The notes under the pieces: model-generated
Told to the model about the DNA's origin: nothing
The model's database searches: none
Seen by the model: only the letters and a program-made list of their open reading frames with translations
DNA from: Olleya aquimaris
GTDB lineage: Bacteria; Bacteroidota; Bacteroidia; Flavobacteriales; Flavobacteriaceae
Direction: 5' to 3'
DNA length: 64,000 nucleotides
NCBI RefSeq assembly: GCF_003259525.1
Contig: NZ_QLLO01000003.1
Location: 248,748-312,747, forward strand
Program-made: the position numbers and the translations under genes
Shown here: in pieces, positions 9,404 to 19,343 of the stretch
How the letters are laid out: each line of letters opens with the position of its first letter
Numbering within the stretch: the stretch's first letter is position 1

Positions 9404-10990
9404 CTATTTAAAATTTTCGTGAAGGTATTCTACTAATTGTGCTTCTCCTTTTTGGAAATTTAATTTTTTTCTAATGCGATAACGCTTACTTTCTATAGCT
9501 CTAAAAGTAGTATTTAAAAAAGCTGCAATTTCTTTGTTTTTAAATCCTACAAAAATATAGTAGCAAACAATAATTTCTGAATGATTTAACTGTGGGTGTT
9601 TTTCAGCTATTTGTGTAAAAAAATTAATATTTAAGTCATTTATTAAATCTAAATGGTTCTCTCCCTTGGCTAATAATGTAGAAGAGTTATGATGAATATT
9701 CTTATATAAATCTTTAATTCTGATTTTTTGATCAGAAGTGTTATCTATAGAAGAAATTGTTTTAATTTCTTTTTTAACCTCACTAATATACTCTTCTAAA
9801 CCATGTACTTTAGCTTTTAGCTTTTCATGATTAGATTTAAGATAGGACGATTCGTTCTCGTTATTTATGTACCTTCTATTTGTAGATTTAAATTTTTTAT
9901 ACCCTAAAATAAATAGCAACATTAGTACAGCTAAAACAGACGTTAGTATAACAATTAAATTTTTGCTGAATCGTTTTTTATCAGTTACAGAATCTAGCAA
10001 GTCTTCCGTTTTTTCTAAGGATTCATTAATTTTTAAACTTGCATTTATATTTTTTTCTAATAATGTAGTCTGAAAATTTGATAACGAATCTATATACTTA
10101 GCTTTCCCTTCTATGTCGTTTAAATAACCAAAGTAATCTGCATACGTTTTAAAATACAATTCTGTATCACTTGTATTCATAGCGTGTCTTAACTCTTCAG
10201 ACTTTTTAAGATAAAACAAAGCTGAATCCATTGTTTTTTTATTTAAATGGTATTCTGCAAAACACGTTGTAAGGGTAACTTTATGCACATCATACAAGTG
10301 TTTTGATATTGTGGTGTCTGTTAATGATTTTAAACGATTATAATATTTATGAGATTGATATAAGTCGTCTTGATGTATGTAATTAGAGCTTAACATAAAC
10401 AATGCATACATATAATAATAACCATCGTCCTTTATGGCTTTGTACTTATCAAGATGTTGTAAAATTAGAGCGTTACTTTTAGAATAATTCTTTTTATAAA
10501 GTTCTACATAAGCATACATTTGTTGTACTTCTGCAAGCCCATTGGTATTCTCCGATTTTTTAAAATAGGTTTCGGCATCTTTAAGATATTTAAAAGCAGT
10601 AGAGTCCTTTTTAATAAAATAGGTGTTAAAAAATAATTCTATGGAAGCAACACCTGCTACGTCGTAGTTTTTTTCAACTTTTCCATATTTTAATGCCATT
10701 AAAGAGTTCTGAATCAGTTCTGCTTTATTATTTAATCTATCATTTATAAAGACTTTTATCTGATAATATTCTGCAAGATAACCTTGTATAGAAACCTCAA
10801 CAGGTTCTGGAATAGAATCTAAAAACAATTGGGCTTTCTGGGGTGAGCGATCTAAATAGTAATCTGCAGAGTCTATATACCTGACATAATTAGTATTAAC
10901 CTTTTTTTGACCATAGACCAAACTATTCAATAACAAAAAGCAATAAAAAAAATATAAAGATTTGATTCTGTAGGTATTAAAAAAAAACAA
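9404..10990 (-). CDS. Membrane-anchored TPR regulator with cytoplasmic LuxR-type HTH
   Basis: 528 aa. Residues 1-28 look like a signal peptide or anchor. Helical TPR-like repeats fill about 35-310. One transmembrane helix lies at 344-364, then a coiled coil (about 380-415), and a LuxR/GerE-type helix-turn-helix occupies about 465-520 (NHSEIIVCYYIFVGFKNKEIAAFL). This layout puts a TPR sensor outside the cytoplasmic membrane and a DNA-binding domain inside. It is common in Bacteroidota. It lies immediately upstream of the two propeller genes on the same strand (131 bp gap), which are its most likely targets; that link is inferred from position. Confidence 0.7.
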   Translation of the reverse strand: MFFFNTYRIKSLYFFYCFLLLNSLVYGQKKVNTNYVRYIDSADYYLDRSPQKAQLFLDSIPEPVEVSIQGYLAEYYQIKVFINDRLNNKAELIQNSLMALKYGKVEKNYDVAGVASIELFFNTYFIKKDSTAFKYLKDAETYFKKSENTNGLAEVQQMYAYVELYKKNYSKSNALILQHLDKYKAIKDDGYYYMYALFMLSSNYIHQDDLYQSHKYYNRLKSLTDTTISKHLYDVHKVTLTTCFAEYHLNKKTMDSALFYLKKSEELRHAMNTSDTELYFKTYADYFGYLNDIEGKAKYIDSLSNFQTTLLEKNINASLKINESLEKTEDLLDSVTDKKRFSKNLIVILTSVLAVLMLLFILGYKKFKSTNRRYINNENESSYLKSNHEKLKAKVHGLEEYISEVKKEIKTISSIDNTSDQKIRIKDLYKNIHHNSSTLLAKGENHLDLINDLNINFFTQIAEKHPQLNHSEIIVCYYIFVGFKNKEIAAFLNTTFRAIESKRYRIRKKLNFQKGEAQLVEYLHENFK

Positions 10991-11101
10991 TTGTTGGCGA
11001 TTAAAATTAATGGGTTAAAGATAATTATAATAAAGTAAAATAATAATGATATTATAAATTGTATCTCACTAAAATCCTTAATTAAAGTTTATTTTTGCAG
11101 C

Positions 11102-12298
11102 ATGCAAAACCAGCCTGCCTTTAAAAAAGAATTTGTTGCCTTAATGGCATCGCTAATGTCTATTGTAGCGTTGTCTATTGATGCGCTTTTACCTGCATTA
11201 CCAGACATTGGTTCGGCTTTACAAGTAAGTGATCCAGCCGAAAACCAAAAGCTAATCACCATGATTTTTTTAGGCTTAGGCTTTGGACAACTTATTTTTG
11301 GACCGTTATCGGATAGTTTTGGTAGAAAACCAATGGTCTACATTGGCTTTTTTATATTTATTATTGCCAGCTACATTTGTGTGACTACCAAAAGCTTTGA
11401 GGTGATGGTAATGGGTCGTATACTTCAAGGTGTCGGTTTATCCTCGCCTCGTACCATATCGCTTGCCATGATTAGGGATAGTTATAGTGGCGACTTTATG
11501 GCCAAAGTAGTTAGTATTGTGGTGATGTTTTTTATTTTGGTTCCAATAGTTGCACCAACCGTTGGTCAAACCCTATTACACCTACTTAATTGGCAAGCCA
11601 TTTTTAATTTTAATGTTTTTATTGGATTAGGAATTATTATATGGTTTTGGAGACGTCAACCCGAAACCTTGCCCAAATCTAAACGTATAGCGTTTTCGCC
11701 AAGTATTTTTATAACAGGAGCCAAAGAATTTATACGCTATAAAGATGCTATTTCCTTTACACTTGCTTCAGGATTTATAACAGGATCGTTTATGGTGTAT
11801 TTAAGCACCTCGCAACAGATTTTTCAAGAGCAATACCAATTAGGCGAGCTGTTTCCGTATATTTTTGCCAGTACTGCTATTGCTGTAGGCTTTTCGACGT
11901 TTACTAATAGTCGGTTTGTCATGCGTTTTGGCGCTTATAATATGGCGTATTATGCCACTATCGCTTATTTTGCAATTTCACTATTGTACGTGTTGGTATT
12001 CCATACTGGTCAAAATCCAAGTTTAGTGGTCTTGATGTTGTTTTTTTTAACACAGTTTTTTGCGGTTGGGTTTTTATTTGGAAACTATCGTAGTTTAGCA
12101 ATGCAACCTCTAGGTCATATTGCAGGTATTGGAGCTGCTATTAACGGATTTGTCTCTACCGTTATGGCTGTACCTATTGCCAATTATATTGGTAGTTTTG
12201 TCACCGATTCTGTGCTCCCATTGTTTGTAGGGTTTAGTGTCTTTGGTGCTTTAGCCTTATTAGTCTTTGTGTTTTTAAAACGCACACAACGTGCTTAA
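11102..12298 (+). CDS. MFS transporter, Bcr/CflA drug-resistance family
   Basis: 398 aa with about 12 hydrophobic segments. The loop 2-3 MFS signature GPLSDSFGRKP is at residues 67-77 and the family C-type motif GVGLSSPRT is near 113-121. Length and start (MQNQPAFKKEF) fit Bcr/CflA exporters, which expel drugs or small metabolites by proton antiport. A -7-like TATTTTTG ends only 4 nt before the ATG (11090-11097), which would give an almost leaderless mRNA. It is divergent from the TPR regulator. Confidence 0.85.
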   Translation: MQNQPAFKKEFVALMASLMSIVALSIDALLPALPDIGSALQVSDPAENQKLITMIFLGLGFGQLIFGPLSDSFGRKPMVYIGFFIFIIASYICVTTKSFEVMVMGRILQGVGLSSPRTISLAMIRDSYSGDFMAKVVSIVVMFFILVPIVAPTVGQTLLHLLNWQAIFNFNVFIGLGIIIWFWRRQPETLPKSKRIAFSPSIFITGAKEFIRYKDAISFTLASGFITGSFMVYLSTSQQIFQEQYQLGELFPYIFASTAIAVGFSTFTNSRFVMRFGAYNMAYYATIAYFAISLLYVLVFHTGQNPSLVVLMLFFLTQFFAVGFLFGNYRSLAMQPLGHIAGIGAAINGFVSTVMAVPIANYIGSFVTDSVLPLFVGFSVFGALALLVFVFLKRTQRA

Positions 12299-12352
12299 AA
12301 AGGACTAATTTTACAAAAAATAGTATCTTACCACAGTACAACCAACATTACC

Positions 12353-12640
12353 ATGTCTGACAATTCCACATTAAAAACCTGGTTACAAGTTATTATAGAT
12401 CTGTTTGAAGCTTTTTTTAAAAGCTCTAGAACCACCAAACGGACGTGGCACCAACACGTGGTCCCTTACTATGGTGATTGGGCAGTACGCAGAGAAGGCA
12501 ACAAACGCATTACCTCTAAGCACAGAAAACAAAGCACAGCCATTAACAAAGCCAAAAGGATAGCCAAAAAACGGAAAGCCGATGTGATTATCCACAGACA
12601 AGATGGAACCATTCGGGATCGGGTGAGTTTTGGGGATTAA
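12353..12640 (+). CDS. DUF2188 domain protein
   Basis: 95 aa, soluble, very basic. The second half (WAVRREGN, then TAINKAKRIAKKRKADVIIHRQDGTIRD) matches the DUF2188 pattern of a small fold ending in a conserved HxxDGxIR strand. The molecular role of the family is not known. It follows the MFS gene by 54 bp and converges with hsdR, ending 15 bp from the hsdR stop codon. No terminator is visible between them. Confidence 0.7.
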   Translation: MSDNSTLKTWLQVIIDLFEAFFKSSRTTKRTWHQHVVPYYGDWAVRREGNKRITSKHRKQSTAINKAKRIAKKRKADVIIHRQDGTIRDRVSFGD

Positions 12641-12655
12641 ATTTAAGTGAGAAAA

Positions 12656-15600
12656 TTACTTATTATACTTCTTAAAATTTTCAGCCTGTTCAAAAATCTC
12701 TTTAAAAACCTCATCTTTAGTAATTGGTGGATAATCGTTTTCAGCTAAAAGAATTATTAAATCTACTTTTAACTCGGCTTTTATATCGTCTCGATGATTC
12801 CAGTCTGTATATTTTGCTTTATCATCTACTACTTTTTTCACTTCTTTGGCTAGATGAATTAATTTATCTTCTGGGTAATCGAAGTCATATTTATGTGCTA
12901 TAGCTTTTAAAATATCGTAAAAAGCTTTTTCTTCAAAATCGATACCTATATCAGAAAATGAATTTTTTTCCTTTCTAAGGTCATGATACAAGTCTATGAT
13001 TTCATCTGTAAAGTCTTCTAAAACGTTACTCTGTAAAATATCATTTTCACTACGCTCATTGTATTTATCTACGATGGTTTTAAACTTTTTAGAAAAGTCT
13101 ATACCTTGCATTTTATTGGTTTTCTTTAATGCATCAATCGCTTTTAAAAGTAATTGTTGCAATAGTTTTATTTTAGTATTGGGTAATTTTATTTTTTCAA
13201 TTTTGGCTAAATAAGCCTCATCAAAAATATCAATCTCACTTTGTTTATCTTCTCCTAATTTAAAAATCTCCTCTACACCATCACTTAGTAAGGCTTCTTT
13301 TATCATTTCACGCACTCTAGCATTCATCTGTGCGGTATCTGGTGCATTGCCTTTTGTTAGTTTAAATACAATAGAACGAATGGCAAGGTAAAAATGTATA
13401 TGGTCTTTTTGTTCTTCGGTAAATGCATTGGCACTACAACAGATATCATAAGCTACTTTTAAACGTTTTACAATATTCATAAAACGTGTTTCAATATTTT
13501 TTGTTAGCTGTACATATTCAGCACCATTATTAAGACACTCCAATTGTTTAACACCAACTCCAGAAAAATAATCTGATGCGTCAAACTTATGAAAGAGTTT
13601 TGCTAATAAATCCAACTGATCTTTTACCACCACTATAGACGTTTGTATGTCTTCAAAATTCTGACCATCTACTGCAGAGTATTGCTTTAAAGCCAAATTC
13701 ATTTGCTTTTTAAAGCCAATATAATCTACCACCAAACCTTTTTCTTTAGACTTGTACTTTCTATTAACTCTAGAGATAGTTTGTATTAAATTGTGTTGCT
13801 GTATAGGTTTATCTATATACATGGTATCTAAAAAAGGGACATCAAAACCTGTTAACCACATATCTACTACAATAGCGATTTTAAAGTTAGATTTTTCGTT
13901 TTTAAATTGTCGGTCTAATTCTTTTCTATCTTCTTTAGTACCTAAAAGGTTATACATTTCTTTAGGATCGTCCTTACCTCGTGTCATTATCATTTTAATG
14001 CGCTCCATAGGTTTGATTTCCTTTTTCTCTTTTTCTGTAAGCATAGAACCTTCTTCAAATGCTTTTACTTCTGCCCATTGGGGACGTAAAGCAATAATTT
14101 CTTTGTATAAATTAAATGCAATTGGTCTTGAACTACAAACAAATAAAGCTTTCCCTTTTATAGTTGCACCTTCTTCTATTCTGGTCTCATAATGTTTTAC
14201 AAAATCTTCAGCTACTGCTTTAAGCCGATCTGGATCGCCAATAATAGCATTCATATTTGCTGATGCTTTTTTACTTTCTTCTATTTGGTAATCGTTAGCT
14301 CCATCTTCTGCACATTGATTATAATAATCTTCTATTTCTTCTAGTTTAGAGTTCTCTAAGACTACTTTAGCTGCACGACCTTCATACACAATACGTACTG
14401 TAATTTCGTCTTTTTCAGACTCAGTCATGGTATACGAATCTATAATATCTCCAAAGACATTTAATGTGGCATCAATGGGTGTACCTGTAAAACCAACATA
14501 GGTGGCGTTTGGCAAAGAGTCGTGCAAATACTTAGCAAAACCATAAGTCTTTTTTACACCATCTTCTGTTACAGTTATTTTTTGATCTAAGTTAATTTGA
14601 CTACGATGTGCTTCGTCTGAAATACAAATTACATTGGTACGCTCTGTTAACAATTCTAAGTCTTCCGTAAATTTATGAATGGTAGTTAAAAATACGCCAC
14701 CGCTCTTTCTTCCTTTTAGTAGTTCTTTTAACTCTTTTCTACTTTCAACACTAATAATACTATTGTCTCCTATGTATTGTTTTGCATTGGTAAATTGTGC
14801 GGATAATTGATCGTCTAAATCGGTACGGTCTGTAATAATAATTAGCGTTGGACTTTTAAAATGTGGACTACGCATTAACAATCTAGACAAAAACAACATA
14901 GTATAACTTTTACCACAACCTGTAGCTCCAAAATAAGTTCCACCCTTTCCGTCGCCTTCTGGTTTTTGGTGCTCCTTTATGTTTTCTAATAATTTTGTAG
15001 CTGCATAATATTGCGGATAACGACATACTATTTTAAGCTCGTGTTTATTAGAATCTGGAAAGTATATAAAATTATGAATGACCTCACGAAGTCTGTTTTT
15101 GTTAAATAAACCTTGTATCATGGTGTACATACTATTAATACCATCAACTTCTTTGTCTAAACCTAATACTTTTCGCCATGCGTAGTAAAACTCGTAATTA
15201 CTAAAAAAAGATCCCATTTTACTATTAACACCATCGCTAATAATACAAAACGCATTGTATTTAAATAATTCTGGTATATCACGTCTGTAACGCGTAGTTA
15301 ATTGTACATAGGCATCGTGTATGGTTGTGTTTTCTCGAATAGCTGTTTTAAATTCAAAAACTACTAAAGGCATACCATTTATATATAATATACCATCTGG
15401 AATACGCTTTTCATATCCATAGATTTCTAATTGATTTACTATTTTATAGGTGTTGTTGTCTTTATGTGAATAATCTATAAGATGAATGTATAAGTCTTTT
15501 TTAGAACGGTCTTCGCGCTCTAACTGAAAGCCATTACACACCAATTTCATGATTTGTTTGTTAGACTCGTACAAATCTGAAGCACTAAACACTTCTAGCT

Positions 15601-15799
15601 TACGGATTACCGAATTAATTTCGGCATCTGTAATTTGTTCGTTTTTATATTGGCTTTGTAAATAGGTTTTTATATCCGCTTTAATAAGCACTTCTTCTTG
15701 TTTGCGTGTAATAGTATTACCCAAAACATGCGGAATCCCTTCGTTACCCAATAACTCTATAAAAACGTTTTCTAGTTGTGCTTCTGTGAATTTGTTCAT
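12656..15799 (-). CDS. hsdR: Type I restriction endonuclease subunit R
   Basis: 1047 aa, full length. N-terminal nuclease domain with PD at 134-135 and ExK (EFK) at 149-151. SF2 motor with Walker A GATGCGKS (291-298), DEAH box (395-398) and TGTP motif III (438-441), followed by the second RecA-like domain and a helical tail that docks on the methylase. It cuts unmodified DNA after translocation. In this operon it is the last of nine genes, 20 bp after the DUF262 gene and about 5.3 kb downstream of hsdS, so the modification subunits are made before the nuclease. Confidence 0.95.
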   Translation of the reverse strand: MNKFTEAQLENVFIELLGNEGIPHVLGNTITRKQEEVLIKADIKTYLQSQYKNEQITDAEINSVIRKLEVFSASDLYESNKQIMKLVCNGFQLEREDRSKKDLYIHLIDYSHKDNNTYKIVNQLEIYGYEKRIPDGILYINGMPLVVFEFKTAIRENTTIHDAYVQLTTRYRRDIPELFKYNAFCIISDGVNSKMGSFFSNYEFYYAWRKVLGLDKEVDGINSMYTMIQGLFNKNRLREVIHNFIYFPDSNKHELKIVCRYPQYYAATKLLENIKEHQKPEGDGKGGTYFGATGCGKSYTMLFLSRLLMRSPHFKSPTLIIITDRTDLDDQLSAQFTNAKQYIGDNSIISVESRKELKELLKGRKSGGVFLTTIHKFTEDLELLTERTNVICISDEAHRSQINLDQKITVTEDGVKKTYGFAKYLHDSLPNATYVGFTGTPIDATLNVFGDIIDSYTMTESEKDEITVRIVYEGRAAKVVLENSKLEEIEDYYNQCAEDGANDYQIEESKKASANMNAIIGDPDRLKAVAEDFVKHYETRIEEGATIKGKALFVCSSRPIAFNLYKEIIALRPQWAEVKAFEEGSMLTEKEKKEIKPMERIKMIMTRGKDDPKEMYNLLGTKEDRKELDRQFKNEKSNFKIAIVVDMWLTGFDVPFLDTMYIDKPIQQHNLIQTISRVNRKYKSKEKGLVVDYIGFKKQMNLALKQYSAVDGQNFEDIQTSIVVVKDQLDLLAKLFHKFDASDYFSGVGVKQLECLNNGAEYVQLTKNIETRFMNIVKRLKVAYDICCSANAFTEEQKDHIHFYLAIRSIVFKLTKGNAPDTAQMNARVREMIKEALLSDGVEEIFKLGEDKQSEIDIFDEAYLAKIEKIKLPNTKIKLLQQLLLKAIDALKKTNKMQGIDFSKKFKTIVDKYNERSENDILQSNVLEDFTDEIIDLYHDLRKEKNSFSDIGIDFEEKAFYDILKAIAHKYDFDYPEDKLIHLAKEVKKVVDDKAKYTDWNHRDDIKAELKVDLIILLAENDYPPITKDEVFKEIFEQAENFKKYNK

Positions 15800-15819
15800 C
15801 TCTTAAATTTTATAAAAGT

Positions 15820-17556
15820 CTAATTCTTCCAAACTTTTATTGCATTATGCGCTAAAAATCTAGCACGTTCTTCAATTATTTCTTCATTCCATTCTGAACG
15901 TTCTAAGAAGTCACCCATAGTTTCTATACCTCGTGCAAAACGTTTTAAACCACCACGCTCTCCTCTTCCATTTAATTTAGTTTCCCAATTGGCATCTCTA
16001 ATAGATGAATTTAATGATGAAGTTATTATTGCTAAATTCCCTAATGTTAAAAGCTTTCTATTTCTATTAATTTTTGCTTCTTCAGTATCTAATTTCTCCC
16101 AATTATTTTCCCATTTCTTTGGCATTAAATGCTCTAAACTATAAGAAGTTAGACCTAACAAAGCTGTTGATTGTGACGAGCGGTCTCGAATTTTAGATTC
16201 TAACATATAAAGAATACCACGAGTTTGACGATTAATTATTTTTGAATTTTGAAAACCATCAGACACTTCTTTATGAGAAGGCATATAATTTACTTGTCCT
16301 TCTAATGAATCTAAATATGCTTTTAAATCTTTTGAAGTTTTTATATTTCTACCAATAAAACGGTCTGTAAATAATTGATTATAGTTTTTATTAGAAGCTC
16401 TACAAATTATTCGTCTCATGATATAAGACTCTAATATTTCAAAAATCTTATTTCTTTCTTCATCTATTTCTACATTGTCATCTGTTGGTGCTGTGTTTTT
16501 TAAAACATATAAAACATAAGGTATTAATGTAGTGTTTTCTAATCCAAAAATTAAGGTGTTTATACGTTCTATACCAGCTTCCTCTGGTAATTCTTCTTCA
16601 ATATCAGAATATAAAATATCATCATAATACAAGGTAGCATATTCTTTAATTTCTTGGATAATCTCCTTCTTATCTATATTATAATTTTCTATAAACGATT
16701 TATAAGATTCAAACAAACCATCAAATTTAGTATACACTAACTTATCTTCTGTTTTTACCTTTATGTTAGGTGCATTAATTTTTATTTGTAAAAACGCATA
16801 AAAAAACAATTCTATATTTTGGCGTTTTTGTCTACCAGCTAAAACTTCATATTCCCAAAAATCTACCGTTTCATCATCTTTTTCAAAAATTGGTTTCCAA
16901 TTAGTTTCGTAATCTTCAACATCCTCTCTTCCAAAAAAGAAATTTTTTAATAATTCTGCTACTGTTAATCTTACACCTAAAGAGTTTATAGTGTCAAAAA
17001 TCTGTTGTTCATCTTCTTTCTCATCTAAATCAATACCAACAAACATTATGTTGTTCATAATTCTGTCGTAATCTAAACTTCGCTTGCTAATATGTTTTCT
17101 AAAATAATTATAACATTCTATTATTTTACCATTGCCATTAAGCTCAATCAATTCATTTAAGTCAAGAACTTTATTAAAACTATCAATATCATGATGGTTA
17201 TGCCTTAATGCAATGTCTTTTTCTTTATTTAAAATTCTAAATCTGCCATCAAACTTAAACGCATCTCCTGTATGTAAACACAATACTTTAAAAAAGATAC
17301 TTAGAGTAGTTAAACGTTGTTGGCCATCTACAACAGACCTAACATCGCCTACCGTCTCAGAAGTTGTTGTAGGCTTTTGTTTTAAAATTACTGAGCCTAA
17401 AAAATAAGGTTTGTTAGATTTAGAGATTAGCTCCATATCGTCTAACAAACGTTCCCATTGTGCATCATCCCAAACATAAGCACGTTGAAAAAATGGAATT
17501 TCTAAAATACGTCCTCCATTAAAGACATCACTCACTAATTTTTTACTAGCATTCAT
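15820..17556 (-). CDS. GmrSD-like protein (DUF262 + DUF1524)
   Basis: 578 aa. The DUF262 (GmrS-like, ParB/sulfiredoxin-type NTPase) half has PFFQRAYVW at 21-29 and VVDGQQRLTTL at 76-86. The C-terminal DUF1524 (GmrD-like, HNH/His-Me nuclease) half has LEHLMPK at 474-480 with catalytic-candidate His476 and conserved Asn residues after it. GmrSD enzymes are type IV restriction nucleases that cut modified phage DNA. Here it sits 21 bp behind the 189-aa gene and 20 bp before hsdR, inside the type I operon. A type IV activity would complement the type I system by attacking phages with modified bases; this is inference from the family. Confidence 0.85.
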   Translation of the reverse strand: MNASKKLVSDVFNGGRILEIPFFQRAYVWDDAQWERLLDDMELISKSNKPYFLGSVILKQKPTTTSETVGDVRSVVDGQQRLTTLSIFFKVLCLHTGDAFKFDGRFRILNKEKDIALRHNHHDIDSFNKVLDLNELIELNGNGKIIECYNYFRKHISKRSLDYDRIMNNIMFVGIDLDEKEDEQQIFDTINSLGVRLTVAELLKNFFFGREDVEDYETNWKPIFEKDDETVDFWEYEVLAGRQKRQNIELFFYAFLQIKINAPNIKVKTEDKLVYTKFDGLFESYKSFIENYNIDKKEIIQEIKEYATLYYDDILYSDIEEELPEEAGIERINTLIFGLENTTLIPYVLYVLKNTAPTDDNVEIDEERNKIFEILESYIMRRIICRASNKNYNQLFTDRFIGRNIKTSKDLKAYLDSLEGQVNYMPSHKEVSDGFQNSKIINRQTRGILYMLESKIRDRSSQSTALLGLTSYSLEHLMPKKWENNWEKLDTEEAKINRNRKLLTLGNLAIITSSLNSSIRDANWETKLNGRGERGGLKRFARGIETMGDFLERSEWNEEIIEERARFLAHNAIKVWKN

Positions 17557-17577
17557 TGATTATAGCGTGTTTTTATA

Positions 17578-18147
17578 TTATATAGTTTTTTCTGGAATAT
17601 TTAATTCTATATTGAAAGTTTTACAATAATTAGAAAAGTCTCGTAATTGCTTCAAAGCCTCATCTTGAGTAAAAAAACAATCTAAAGCGTAGTTTTTAAA
17701 TACTAATTTTTTATCTTCAGATGCACCAAGTGTAGTTTTTGTAGATGCGGATAAAAGCGGAAAATTTCTATCTAAATCTCCTGCAACAAATATTAATTCT
17801 GTTTTAGACGTTTCTACTGGTTTAAATTGTTCTATATCTAACTCGTTAATTTTATTTTGTGCTTTAGCTTCATAAAATCCAGAGTCGTTTTTTAAAACTA
17901 CAGAAAACTGTATAGGATTTTCATTATCCTTACCTTCAAATCTAAAGTCGTAGCAATACATATAAATCCAGTCCCAAGCCCAATGATTTAAACCATTTCC
18001 AGATTTTGAACTAAATAATGGCTTTCCTTTTTTAAATGGTAAATCATAGGTCTCACCAATAAACTTCATTAAGTCTAATATGCGTCTTTGATAATCGTAA
18101 AGTAACCTATAAGCTTTACGTATTTCTAATGGTAAATTATCTTTCAT
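17578..18147 (-). CDS. Unknown protein, defence-cassette gene C
   Basis: 189 aa, soluble, no signal peptide. I do not recognise the family. Features visible are an N-terminal helix pair (LLYDYQRRILDLMKFIGETY), an aromatic patch (NHWAWDWIYMYCYDF near 54-68) and a mixed alpha/beta remainder. It overlaps the preceding PD-(D/E)xK gene by 11 bp, so translation is probably coupled and the two products may act together. Function is not assigned. Confidence 0.75.
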   Translation of the reverse strand: MKDNLPLEIRKAYRLLYDYQRRILDLMKFIGETYDLPFKKGKPLFSSKSGNGLNHWAWDWIYMYCYDFRFEGKDNENPIQFSVVLKNDSGFYEAKAQNKINELDIEQFKPVETSKTELIFVAGDLDRNFPLLSASTKTTLGASEDKKLVFKNYALDCFFTQDEALKQLRDFSNYCKTFNIELNIPEKTI

Positions 18148-18808
18148 AATTAAAATTAAAGCTTTGTATCGCTTTAGTATTTATAGTAAATATTTCACAT
18201 TCTTGTAACCACATTTTTTGATGAAACCCATGCATTGCAAATACATTTATTATATCTTCAAACAACAAAATTGTTGGTTTTTGATTTGGAATGCTTTGCT
18301 CTAAGTAGCTCTTATAAATAGTATCTATACTTTTTAGTAAACTTGTCCAATTGGTTTTGGATTGCAAAACCTTAATATTATTTATTATAAAATCTTCTTT
18401 CTTACAATTAATATCCAAACCACCAAGTTGTATTAAATACACTGTTTTTTGGTCATCTATATACTCATTTAAATAAGCTTTTATCTCGTTTTTTAATTGG
18501 TAATTACTTTGTTGATTAACATCATAACGTTTGGCTTCAATAATTAAATCAAAATCTTTAAAACGCATAAATACATCTGGCTCTACATAGTTTTTATTAC
18601 TTGTATTTTTTGCATTCCATTTTGCCCAATACTGTATGTCTAAAATCTCACCACAATAACTAGGTAAATGGTCTTGGTGTAAGGCTTGTTTTAAAATATG
18701 CCAAAACAAATCTGTTGGTAAATATTTAAGTAAATCGAACACTGACGCTGTTAAACTATCTTCACAGACATCTAATTTGCCTTTACCATATTTAAAATAG
18801 GATATCAT
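18137..18808 (-). CDS. Putative PD-(D/E)xK nuclease, defence-cassette gene B
   Basis: 223 aa. The pattern of a PD-(D/E)xK restriction-like core is visible: Glu16 in the first helix (CEDSLTASVFDLL), EPD at 76-78 with Asp78 and EAK at 91-93 on the next strand (LIIEAKRYD). The rest is alpha/beta with YLIQLGGLD as a later core strand. It lies 2 bp after the 172-aa gene and overlaps the 189-aa gene by 11 bp. A nuclease role is inferred from the motif; no close named family was recognised. Confidence 0.7.
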   Translation of the reverse strand: MISYFKYGKGKLDVCEDSLTASVFDLLKYLPTDLFWHILKQALHQDHLPSYCGEILDIQYWAKWNAKNTSNKNYVEPDVFMRFKDFDLIIEAKRYDVNQQSNYQLKNEIKAYLNEYIDDQKTVYLIQLGGLDINCKKEDFIINNIKVLQSKTNWTSLLKSIDTIYKSYLEQSIPNQKPTILLFEDIINVFAMHGFHQKMWLQECEIFTINTKAIQSFNFNYER

Positions 18809-18810
18809 AA

Positions 18811-19329
18811 TTATCTTCTATCAAAATTAACCAACTCCCATTGTGCAATGCTTTGCTGGCTCTCTTTGGCTTTACCTCTTATATCTTGAATAATTTGCAT
18901 ATAGGTATCCGCACATTCTAACTGTGTCCAATTCACTAAAGGTTGCTTGTATAAGCGTTGTTGTATAATTCTGTCTACAGGGCAATGTGGTGGTTGTGGT
19001 ATGATACCCAAACACCAGTAATATTTTAAAACCAGATTAAGTAATTTTTGGCTGACACCGATATTAATAGCTGCTTTTAATACATGACTAAAGTTTTCTG
19101 TAAACCTACTTATGGCTTGTATATTTTCTAGATGAATGCTATCCTCAGTTATTGGCGTTTGGTATTGACTTACAATAGTATTCTCTACATAACCTCTTAG
19201 CTTGTTTCTAAAATAGGTGCGTTCTTTTTCTTTTGTCTTAGGTTTGTAAATACCTGTGTGCTGAAACGCACCACCAAAGGTGAGTAACCAAATTTCTTCT
19301 ATTAAAAAGGCTTGTTGTTGATTATCCAT
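18811..19329 (-). CDS. Unknown protein, defence-cassette gene A
   Basis: 172 aa, mostly helical, soluble. A striking run CLGIIPQPPHCPVDRIIQ lies near residues 115-132, followed by NWTQLECADTYMQII. I do not know a function. It lies 14 bp after the OLD-family gene and 2 bp before the PD-(D/E)xK gene, so it is part of one transcript with both. The tight spacing with genes B and C suggests a three-gene module. Confidence 0.7.
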   Translation of the reverse strand: MDNQQQAFLIEEIWLLTFGGAFQHTGIYKPKTKEKERTYFRNKLRGYVENTIVSQYQTPITEDSIHLENIQAISRFTENFSHVLKAAINIGVSQKLLNLVLKYYWCLGIIPQPPHCPVDRIIQQRLYKQPLVNWTQLECADTYMQIIQDIRGKAKESQQSIAQWELVNFDRR

Positions 19330-19343
19330 TTAGCAATTCACTT

